A DNA stretch of 17,759 bases, from contig CAKOTD010000025.1 of NCBI GenBank assembly GCA_934120015.1, positions 1-17,759 of the forward strand, read 5' to 3'. Source of the DNA: an uncultured Bacilli bacterium (lineage in GTDB: Bacteria; Bacillota_I; Bacilli_A; RF39; UBA660). The position numbers were made by a program, and so were the translations under genes. Positions 5,955-12,212 of this stretch are shown one piece after another (positions within the stretch are counted from its first letter, which is position 1; each line of letters starts with the position of its first letter). The notes beneath the pieces were generated by a model. That model did not search any database, was not told where the DNA came from, and worked only from the letters and a program-made list of their open reading frames with translations.

Positions 5955-6146
5955 ATGCCAAAATTAAAAACACATAAAGGAACTGCAAAAGTTTGTAAAG
6001 TAAGACCTGGGGGAACTATTAAAATTGGAAAACCAGGTTCAAGACATAACACAGGAAAGAAAAATACTTCATTTAATCGTAGTGCTCGTAATGGTTCATT
6101 ACTTAGCAAAGCAGATTATAATCGTTTAAAAGAAGTTATTAAATAA
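5955..6146 (+). CDS. rpmI: 50S ribosomal protein L35
   Basis: L35 is a small basic protein of the large subunit. The 63-residue product starts MPKLKTHKGTAK as in the family, continues GKPGSRHNTGKKNTSFNRSAR and ends with the SKADYNRLKEVI helix. The length is normal for L35 (about 64-66). AGGAGGA precedes the start at a good distance. The gene sits between infC and rplT as in most bacteria, 10 bases after infC and 17 before rplT, and is under the control of the leader ahead of infC. Confidence 0.97.
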   Translation: MPKLKTHKGTAKVCKVRPGGTIKIGKPGSRHNTGKKNTSFNRSARNGSLLSKADYNRLKEVIK

Positions 6147-6163
6147 TTGAAGGAGGAATTAAC

Positions 6164-6703
6164 ATGCCAAGAGTTAAAAATGGAACTATACATAGAGCTC
6201 GTAGAAAAAAAGTTTTAAAACAAGCAAAAGGATATTTTGGAAGCAAACATAGACTATATAGAACAGCTAAAGAACAAGTAATGCATTCACTTAGTTATGC
6301 ATATAGAGACAGAAAGCAAAAGAAACGTGATTTTAGAAAATTATGGATTACAAGAATTAATGCTGCATGTCGTGCTAATAACATTAGTTATTCAAAATTT
6401 ATTAATGGTTTAAATAAAGCTAATGTAAACATTAATAGAAAAATGTTGTCTGAAATAGCAATTTCAAATCCAGAATATTTTACTGAATTAACTAAAATAG
6501 CTAATGATGCATTAAATGGAAAAGTAAAAAAAGTTGCTACAAAAGAAAATAAGGTAGAAACAAAAAAGGAAACAGTTAAAAAAGAAGAAAGTAAAGATTT
6601 ATCTAAATTAACTGTTGCTGAACTTCGTGAAATGGCTAAAGCTAAAGGCATTGAAGGTATTTCTACAATGAAAAAGGCTGAATTATTAGAAGCTTTAAAA
6701 TAA
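6164..6703 (+). CDS. rplT: 50S ribosomal protein L20 with extra C-terminal Rho_N-like domain
   Basis: L20 is an early assembly protein of the 50S subunit and, in Bacillus, the repressor of its own operon. Residues 1 to about 118 are ordinary L20: MPRVKNGTIHRARRKKVLKQ, KGYFGSKHRLYRTA, YRDRKQKKRDFRKLWITRIN, and the globular part to KIANDAL. The usual protein ends here, but this one has 179 residues. A Lys/Glu/Val-rich linker (about 119-145) leads to residues 146-179 (LSKLTVAELREMAKAKGIEG, then ISTMKKAELLEALK). This has the pattern of the small helical Rho_N/SAP-like nucleic-acid-binding domain found in the transcription terminator Rho. The frame is continuous with no sign of a sequencing join. 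An intrinsic terminator follows 5 bases after the stop codon. Confidence 0.95.
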   Translation: MPRVKNGTIHRARRKKVLKQAKGYFGSKHRLYRTAKEQVMHSLSYAYRDRKQKKRDFRKLWITRINAACRANNISYSKFINGLNKANVNINRKMLSEIAISNPEYFTELTKIANDALNGKVKKVATKENKVETKKETVKKEESKDLSKLTVAELREMAKAKGIEGISTMKKAELLEALK

Positions 6704-6708
6704 CAATC

Positions 6709-6733
6709 AAAGGTGTATTTTATACCTTTTTTT
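6709..6733 (+). terminator. Intrinsic terminator after rplT
   Basis: AAAGGTGTA (6709-6717) pairs with TATACCTTT (6721-6729) through a 3-base loop, a 9-bp stem with one G-U pair. Seven T residues (6727-6733) follow. It closes the infC-rpmI-rplT operon. Confidence 0.85.
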
Positions 6734-6734
6734 G

Positions 6735-6763
6735 TTGCACTTTTTTATTTATTATTGTATAAT
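6735..6763 (+). promoter_or_regulatory. Promoter of the kinase-like gene
   Basis: TTGCAC (6735-6740), a 17-base spacer and a perfect TATAAT (6758-6763) make a good housekeeping promoter right after the rplT terminator. Transcription should start near 6770, giving a leader of about 28 bases with a GGGGG-containing ribosome binding site (6784-6788). Confidence 0.8.
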
Positions 6764-6797
6764 ACTCAATAAATTTAAAAAAAGGGGGATAAATTCT

Positions 6798-7706
6798 ATG
6801 CATATAATTGATATTTCAGCTAGTAGTTTAAAAAAACTAAAAAAATATGAACTTGATAGTGGACTTTATAATTCTGAAGGAAATCTATATATTTTGAAGG
6901 AAAAACAAAAATGGATAAAAGAATTAAAAATGCTTAAGTTATTTTTTTGTAACACTGGAGCTAATTTTAGTAATAAATTATTTACGATAAATGAACTTAT
7001 TAATAATAAAAGTATAATTGGGATTGAGGAGATGGTTTTCCCTGAAAAACTATTAGTTATGGATGAAAAAGTTAGTGGTTTTGTTATGCCGTATATTGAT
7101 AGTGTTAATTTTGAAACAATTTTAAAAGATAATAATATTAATAATAGTACAAAAATAAATTATTTTAAACAAATTGCTAGTATTTTAGAGAAGATGGATG
7201 CTGTAAGAAAAACTACAGTAATAGATGATTTTTATTTAAATGATTTACATGCTGGTAATTTTATATTAAATAAAAAAACAAATAACATTAATGTTGTTGA
7301 TTTGGATAGTTGTAAGATAAATGGAAATAAAGCCTTTCCTGCAAAATATTTGACATCATTTTCTATTGCTAATCATATGCCTTATAAATATAAACAAAAC
7401 GATGATAAAAGATATCCTGGAAATATAATTGCAAATAAAAATAGTGATTTATATTGTTATATAGTGATGTTTTTAAATTTTCTTTATAAGGATAATATAT
7501 TATCTTTAGATAGAGAAAATTATTATATATATTTAGAATACTTACGCAGTATTAATTATCCTTATGAATTACTTGATAAGTTATTTAAAATATATGAACC
7601 ATGTGATAATGAGGAAATAGTGAGTTGTTTAGATCAGTTAGATTTTAAAATGATTTCTATGGCACAAAAAAACGTTTTTAGGTATAAAATTAAAAGTAAG
7701 TTTTAA
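6798..7706 (+). CDS. Protein-kinase-fold protein of unknown function
   Basis: This 302-residue protein has the landmarks of the eukaryotic-like kinase/aminoglycoside phosphotransferase fold. They are: a possible beta-3 lysine at K34 (NLYILKEK), a hinge-like GFVMPYID (94-101), a catalytic loop LNDLHAGN (147-154) with D149 and N154 at the HRDxxxxN positions, a metal-binding Asp D168 in VVDLDS, and an alpha-F-like NSDLYCYIVMFLNFLY (215-230). The HRD His and Arg are replaced by Leu and Asn, and no clear glycine-rich loop is seen, so it may be a divergent kinase or a pseudokinase. I cannot name a substrate. It has its own promoter, no signal peptide or membrane segment, and no partner gene. ATG 6798 follows a GGGGGA site; the longer reading frame from 6732 would run through the promoter. 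AGA/ATA-rich codon use is unlike the neighbouring str genes. Confidence 0.65.
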   Translation: MHIIDISASSLKKLKKYELDSGLYNSEGNLYILKEKQKWIKELKMLKLFFCNTGANFSNKLFTINELINNKSIIGIEEMVFPEKLLVMDEKVSGFVMPYIDSVNFETILKDNNINNSTKINYFKQIASILEKMDAVRKTTVIDDFYLNDLHAGNFILNKKTNNINVVDLDSCKINGNKAFPAKYLTSFSIANHMPYKYKQNDDKRYPGNIIANKNSDLYCYIVMFLNFLYKDNILSLDRENYYIYLEYLRSINYPYELLDKLFKIYEPCDNEEIVSCLDQLDFKMISMAQKNVFRYKIKSKF

Positions 7707-7726
7707 TTAAAAGTTATTAAAAAATA

Positions 7727-7756
7727 TTGACAATCATATAATATAAGTGTTATATT
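7727..7756 (+). promoter_or_regulatory. Promoter of the str operon (rpsL-rpsG-fusA-tuf)
   Basis: A perfect TTGACA (7727-7732) and TATATT (7751-7756) are 18 bases apart, and TGT before the -10 gives an extended -10. Transcription should start near 7763, leaving a leader of almost 90 bases before rpsL. Confidence 0.8.
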
Positions 7757-7762
7757 ATAGAA

Positions 7763-7849
7763 GTATTCAACTTTAGATTTACTTAGGTAAATCTTTAATT
7801 GAAGTAAAAAAAGAAACACCTGGGTGTGTGGAAAGAAAGGAGGATATAT
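7763..7849 (+). promoter_or_regulatory. Structured 5' leader of rpsL
   Basis: A perfect 8-bp hairpin, AGATTTAC (7775-7782) and GTAAATCT (7787-7794) with a TTAG loop, is enclosed by an outer 5-bp pairing of TTCAA (7766-7770) with TTGAA (7799-7803). The hairpin sits just after the predicted transcription start. A short ACACC/GGTGT pairing follows before the AAAGGAGGA site. There is no T-run, so any control would act on translation or RNA stability. I know of no named leader that I can match to it with confidence. Confidence 0.45.
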
Positions 7850-8269
7850 ATGCCTACAATTAATCAATTAGTTAGAAACAGACGTAGTGATAAGACTAGA
7901 AAAAGTAAATCACCAGTTTTAGGAATTGGATACAATAGCAAAGAAAAGAAACAGACTAAATTACAAGCTCCTCAAAAACGTGGTGTTTGTACTCGTGTTG
8001 GAACTATGACTCCAAAGAAGCCAAACTCAGCTCTTCGTAAATATGCTCGTGTTAGACTTTCTAATGGAATGGAAGTTACTGCTTATATCATGGGTGAAGG
8101 ACATAACTTACAAGAACATAGTGTTGTTTTAATCCGTGGAGGTCGTGTTAAAGACTTAATCGGTGTTCGTTATCATATTGTTCGTGGTACACTTGATACT
8201 GCTGGAATTGATAAACGTCGTCAAGGTCGTTCAAAATATGGTACTAAGAGACCAAAAGATAAAAAATAA
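7850..8269 (+). CDS. rpsL: 30S ribosomal protein S12
   Basis: S12 lies at the decoding centre and supports tRNA selection. The 139-residue product is of the Gram-positive type, with the extra loop around GIGYNSKEKKQTKLQAPQKRG. The decoding loop TPKKPNSALRK carries Lys56 and Lys57, and GGRVKDLIGVRYH carries Lys101, so the usual streptomycin-resistance sites are wild type. Asp102, the residue that is methylthiolated in some bacteria, is present. ATG 7850 was chosen from AAAGGAGGA upstream and the conserved MPTINQLVR start; an in-frame GTG at 7826 would extend into the leader. Codons are strongly biased (CGT for Arg), as expected for a highly expressed gene. It heads the str operon. Confidence 0.98.
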   Translation: MPTINQLVRNRRSDKTRKSKSPVLGIGYNSKEKKQTKLQAPQKRGVCTRVGTMTPKKPNSALRKYARVRLSNGMEVTAYIMGEGHNLQEHSVVLIRGGRVKDLIGVRYHIVRGTLDTAGIDKRRQGRSKYGTKRPKDKK

Positions 8270-8305
8270 TGGTAGATAAATTATAAAAGAGAGGAGGATT
8301 TATTT

Positions 8306-8773
8306 ATGCGTAAAAATCGTGCTGTTAAGAGAGATGTTCTTGCTGATCCAATATATAATTCAAAAGTTATTACTAAACTTATTAATTGTATTATGTTAGA
8401 CGGTAAAAAGGGAACTGCTCAAACAATAGTTTATAAGGCTTTTGATATGATTAAAGAGAAAAATGGAAATGATCCAATGGAAACTTTTGAAAAAGCTTTA
8501 GAGAATGTAAAACCAGCTTTAGAAGTAAAGAGTCGTCGTGTAGGTGGTGCTAATTACCAAGTTCCAATGGAAGTTAGACCTGATCGTCGTCAAGCTTTAG
8601 GACTTCGTTGGTTAGTTAATGCTGCTCGTGCTCGTGGAGCTCATTCAATGGCTGAAAATTTAGCTAATGAAATAATGGATGCTGCAAATGGAACAGGTGC
8701 CGCAGTTAAAAAACGTGAAGATACACATAGAATGGCAGAAGCTAATAAAGCATTTGCTCATTATCGTTGGTAA
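8306..8773 (+). CDS. rpsG: 30S ribosomal protein S7
   Basis: S7 binds the 3' major domain of 16S rRNA, starts assembly of the 30S head and touches the E-site tRNA; in Escherichia coli it also represses the str operon. The 155-residue product is full length, with MRKNRAVKRDVLADPIYNSK at the start, NVKPALEVKSRRVGGANYQVP, RRQALGLRWLV and KREDTHRMAEANKAFAHYRW at the end. GAGGAGGA precedes the start. The 36-base gap to rpsL shows no strong structure. Codon use is of the highly expressed type, as in rpsL. Confidence 0.98.
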   Translation: MRKNRAVKRDVLADPIYNSKVITKLINCIMLDGKKGTAQTIVYKAFDMIKEKNGNDPMETFEKALENVKPALEVKSRRVGGANYQVPMEVRPDRRQALGLRWLVNAARARGAHSMAENLANEIMDAANGTGAAVKKREDTHRMAEANKAFAHYRW

Positions 8774-8794
8774 TTATAAAGAAAGGAATATAAT

Positions 8795-10870
8795 ATGGCT
8801 CGTGAATATAGCTTAGAGAATACTCGTAATTTCGGTATCATGGCACATATTGATGCTGGAAAAACTACTTGTACAGAACGTATTTTATTTCATACAGGAA
8901 AAATCCATAAAATTGGTGAAACACATGATGGTGCTTCTCAAATGGACTGGATGGAACAAGAACAAGAACGTGGTATTACTATAACATCAGCAGCAACTAC
9001 TGCTTTCTGGAAGCACAATCGTTTAAATATAATTGATACCCCAGGGCATGTTGATTTTACTGTTGAAGTTTCAAGATCACTTCGTGTATTAGATGGTGCT
9101 GTTGCGCTTCTTGATACACAAGCAGGTGTAGAACCACAAACTGAAACTGTATGGCGTCAAGCAAGTGAATTTAAAGTTCCTCGTTTAATCTTCTGTAATA
9201 AGATGGATAAAATGGGTGCTAACTTTGAATATAGCTTAAAAACTATTGATGATCGTTTAGGTGTTAATGCTAAACCAATTGAATGGCCAATTGGTGCTGA
9301 AAATGACTTCAATGGTGTTATTGATTTAATAACAAGAACTGCTTACCATTATGATGGAAAGCAAGATGAGAATCCAACTATTATAGATATACCAGCTGAT
9401 ATGGTGGATTTAGTTGAAGAAAAACGTAATGATTTAATAGAAGCAATTGCTGAGTTTGATGATGAACTTATGACTAAATACTTAGATGGTGAAGAAGTAA
9501 GTATTGAAATGATTAAAGCAGCAATTAGAAAAGGTGTTTTAAGTGCTGAATTCTTCCCAGTATTATGTGGAACAGCTCTTGGAAACATGGGTGTTAAGTT
9601 ATTACTAGATGCTGTTATTGATTATTTACCATCTCCACTTGATATACCTTCAATTAAAGGTGTTGATATGGATGGTGAACCAATTGAAAGACATCCATCT
9701 GATTCAGAACCTTTCTCAGCACTTGCATTTAAGGTTATGACAGACCCATTTGTTGGAAAGTTAACATTCTTCCGTGTTTACTCTGGTAAATTATCAAGTG
9801 GTTCATATATTTTAAATGCTACAAAAAATAGTAAAGAGAGAATTGGTCGTATCCTTCAAATGCATGCAAATAATCGTACTGAAATATCTGAAGTATATAC
9901 AGGGGATATTGCTGCAGCAGTAGGTCTTAAAAATACAACAACTGGAGATACTCTTTGTGATGAAAAGAAACCTTGTATTCTAGAATCAATGGAATTTCCA
10001 GAACCAGTTATTCAACTTGCTGTTGAACCAAAATCAAAAGCAGATCAAGATAAAATGGGACTTGCTCTTCAAAAATTAGCTGAAGAAGACCCAACTTTTA
10101 GAGCTTCAACTGATCATGAAACAGGTCAAACTATTATTGCTGGTATGGGTGAATTACATCTTGATATTATTGTTGATCGTATGAAACGTGAATTTGGTGT
10201 TGAAGCTAACATTGGTAATCCACAAGTTTCTTATCGTGAAACAATTACTCAAACAGCTGAATGTGAAGGTAAATATATTAAACAATCTGGTGGACGTGGA
10301 CAATATGGACATGTATGGATTAAATTTGAACCAAATCCAGATAAAGGATATGAATTTGTTGATGCAATCGTTGGTGGTGTTGTTCCTAGAGAATATATAC
10401 CAGTTACTGATAAAGGTCTTCAAGATGCACTTAAAACAGGTGTACTTGCAGGATATCCAATGGTTGACATTAAAGCAACATTATTTGATGGTTCATATCA
10501 TGATGTAGACTCATCAGAAATGGCTTATAAAATTGCAGCTTCAATGGCTTTAAAAGAAGCTAAAAATAAATGTAAACCAGTTTTACTTGAACCTATTATG
10601 AAAGTTCAAATTGTTGTTCCTGATGAATATCTTGGAACAGTTATGGGAGATGTAACATCTCGTCGTGGACGTCCACTTGGTCAAGAATCTCGTGGAAATG
10701 CACTAGCAATTAATGCATTAGTACCACTTTCAGAAATGTTTGGTTATGCCACAAGTTTGCGTTCAAATACACAAGGTCGTGGAACATTTATTATGGAATT
10801 TGATCATTATGAAGAAGTTCCTAAAAACATTGCTGAAGAAATTATCAAAAAAAATGGCGGTAATAATTAA
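8795..10870 (+). CDS. fusA: Elongation factor G
   Basis: EF-G is the GTPase that drives tRNA and mRNA translocation and, with ribosome recycling factor, splits the ribosome after termination. The 691-residue product is full length. GTPase motifs appear in order: AHIDAGKTT (17-25), RGITITSAATT, DTPGHVDF and CNKMDKMG. Domain II follows, then domains III-V with MGELHLDIIVDRMKREFGVEAN, and the domain IV tip region SGGRGQYGHVWI with GGVVPREYIPV. The end GRGTFIMEFDHYEEVP is typical. It lies 21 bases after rpsG with AAAGGA as ribosome binding site, in the standard str order. Only one EF-G gene is in view and it carries no sign of a specialised paralogue. Confidence 0.98.
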   Translation: MAREYSLENTRNFGIMAHIDAGKTTCTERILFHTGKIHKIGETHDGASQMDWMEQEQERGITITSAATTAFWKHNRLNIIDTPGHVDFTVEVSRSLRVLDGAVALLDTQAGVEPQTETVWRQASEFKVPRLIFCNKMDKMGANFEYSLKTIDDRLGVNAKPIEWPIGAENDFNGVIDLITRTAYHYDGKQDENPTIIDIPADMVDLVEEKRNDLIEAIAEFDDELMTKYLDGEEVSIEMIKAAIRKGVLSAEFFPVLCGTALGNMGVKLLLDAVIDYLPSPLDIPSIKGVDMDGEPIERHPSDSEPFSALAFKVMTDPFVGKLTFFRVYSGKLSSGSYILNATKNSKERIGRILQMHANNRTEISEVYTGDIAAAVGLKNTTTGDTLCDEKKPCILESMEFPEPVIQLAVEPKSKADQDKMGLALQKLAEEDPTFRASTDHETGQTIIAGMGELHLDIIVDRMKREFGVEANIGNPQVSYRETITQTAECEGKYIKQSGGRGQYGHVWIKFEPNPDKGYEFVDAIVGGVVPREYIPVTDKGLQDALKTGVLAGYPMVDIKATLFDGSYHDVDSSEMAYKIAASMALKEAKNKCKPVLLEPIMKVQIVVPDEYLGTVMGDVTSRRGRPLGQESRGNALAINALVPLSEMFGYATSLRSNTQGRGTFIMEFDHYEEVPKNIAEEIIKKNGGNN

Positions 10871-10877
10871 TTAATAC

Positions 10878-10906
10878 TTGCTATTTTTCAAATAATTAGA
10901 TAAAAT
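10878..10906 (+). promoter_or_regulatory. Internal promoter for tuf
   Basis: TTGCTA (10878-10883) and TAAAAT (10901-10906) are 17 bases apart in the 69-base gap between fusA and tuf. No terminator separates the two genes, so tuf could be made both from the str operon and from this start, near 10913. Confidence 0.55.
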
Positions 10907-10939
10907 AAATATGTATGTAATTATAAGGAGGAAATAAAA

Positions 10940-12124
10940 ATGGCAAAAGCAAAATTCGATCGTTCAAAACCACATGTTAACATTGGTACAATTGGACACG
11001 TAGACCATGGTAAAACTACTTTAACAGCAGCTATTACCAATGTATTATCTAAAAAAGGATATGCTGATTTCGTAGATTATGCAAATATCGATAAGGCACC
11101 TGAAGAAAGAGAAAGAGGTATTACAATTAATACTTCACATGTTGAATATCAAACTGATAAGAGACACTATGCACATGTTGACTGCCCAGGACATGCTGAT
11201 TATGTAAAAAATATGATTACTGGTGCAGCTCAAATGGATGGAGCAATCTTAGTTATTGCAGCAACTGATGGACCTATGGCTCAAACAAGAGAACATATCT
11301 TACTTTCTCGTCAAGTTGGTGTACCTCGTATGGTTGTTTTCATGAACAAATGTGATATGGTAGATGATGCTGAATTATTAGATTTAGTTGAAATGGAAAT
11401 TCGTGAATTATTAAACGAATATGGATTTGAAGGAGATGAAACTCCAATTATCCGTGGATCAGCTCTTAAAGCTCTTGAAGGAGATCCTAAGTATGAACAA
11501 TCAATTCTTGACTTAATGGATGCTGTTGATGAATGGATCCCAACACCAGCTCGTGATACTGATAAACCTTTCTTAATGCCAATTGAAGATGTTTTCACAA
11601 TCACTGGTCGTGGTACTGTTGTTACAGGACGTGTTGAACGTGGACAATTAAAACTTAATGATGAAGTTGAAATCGTTGGTATTAAAGAAACTAAGAAAAC
11701 TGTTGTTACAGGAATTGAAATGTTTAGAAAACAATTAGACTATGCTGAAGCTGGAGACAATGCTGGTGTATTATTACGTGGTATTTCTCGTGAAGAAGTT
11801 GAAAGAGGTCAAGTTCTTGTTAAACCTGGAACTGTTACTCCACATAAGAAATTCAAGGCTCAAGTTTATGTTCTAAGCAAAGAAGAAGGTGGAAGACATA
11901 CACCATTTATGTCAAATTATCGTCCACAATTCTATTTCAGAACTACAGATGTTACTGGTGTTATTCAATTACCTGAAGGTGTAGAAATGGTTATGCCTGG
12001 AGATAATGTTGAAATGACAGTTGAATTAATTGCTCCAATTGCAATTGAAAACGGTACTAAATTCTCAATCCGTGAAGGTGGTAGAACTGTTGGTGCTGGT
12101 AATGTTACTGAAATTGTTGAATAA
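10940..12124 (+). CDS. tuf: Elongation factor Tu
   Basis: EF-Tu brings aminoacyl-tRNA to the ribosome as a GTP complex. The 394-residue product is full length and canonical: GHVDHGKTT (19-27), APEERERGITINTSHVEY with the switch I threonine, DCPGHADYVKNMITGAAQMDGAILV, MNKCDMVDD, and the beta-barrel domains from about residue 207, including FTITGRGTVVTGRVERG. The end IREGGRTVGAGNVTEIVE is typical. A strong AGGAGG precedes the start. Codon bias is the strongest in the window, with CGT for Arg and GGT or GGA for Gly. It has a probable promoter of its own and is closed by a good terminator. Confidence 0.99.
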   Translation: MAKAKFDRSKPHVNIGTIGHVDHGKTTLTAAITNVLSKKGYADFVDYANIDKAPEERERGITINTSHVEYQTDKRHYAHVDCPGHADYVKNMITGAAQMDGAILVIAATDGPMAQTREHILLSRQVGVPRMVVFMNKCDMVDDAELLDLVEMEIRELLNEYGFEGDETPIIRGSALKALEGDPKYEQSILDLMDAVDEWIPTPARDTDKPFLMPIEDVFTITGRGTVVTGRVERGQLKLNDEVEIVGIKETKKTVVTGIEMFRKQLDYAEAGDNAGVLLRGISREEVERGQVLVKPGTVTPHKKFKAQVYVLSKEEGGRHTPFMSNYRPQFYFRTTDVTGVIQLPEGVEMVMPGDNVEMTVELIAPIAIENGTKFSIREGGRTVGAGNVTEIVE

Positions 12125-12132
12125 TAATCATT

Positions 12133-12157
12133 AAGAACCCTTTTGGGTTCTTTTTTT
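12133..12157 (+). terminator. Intrinsic terminator after tuf
   Basis: AAGAACCC (12133-12140) and GGGTTCTT (12145-12152) form a perfect 8-bp stem with a TTTT loop, followed by a T-run to 12157. It ends the str operon and directly precedes the smc promoter. Confidence 0.93.
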
Positions 12158-12158
12158 C

Positions 12159-12187
12159 TTGAGTTAAAACCATTTTTATAGTATAAT
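12159..12187 (+). promoter_or_regulatory. Promoter of smc
   Basis: TTGAGT (12159-12164), a 17-base spacer and a perfect TATAAT (12182-12187) start just after the tuf terminator. Transcription near 12194 leaves a leader of about 20 bases carrying AAGGGTGA. Confidence 0.8.
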
Positions 12188-12212
12188 ACTATTATAATTA
12201 AGGGTGAAGTAT

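Noticed and set aside
5837..6109. Minus-strand reading frame across the infC-rpmI junction
   Set aside because: It lies antisense to two conserved translation genes, with no start signals and no recognisable motif.
6732..6797. In-frame extension of the kinase-like gene upstream to 6732
   Set aside because: It would translate through the terminator T-run and the consensus promoter, has no ribosome binding site, and gives a hydrophobic segment without family support. ATG 6798 has a good site.
7701..7712. TTTTAATTAAAA palindrome as terminator of the kinase-like gene
   Set aside because: It has no loop, no G-C pairs and no T-run after it, so it cannot be a functional hairpin terminator.
10188..10508. 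Plus-strand out-of-frame reading frame inside fusA
   Set aside because: It is a frame shadow of a highly conserved gene; its Leu/Asn-rich content follows from fusA codons.
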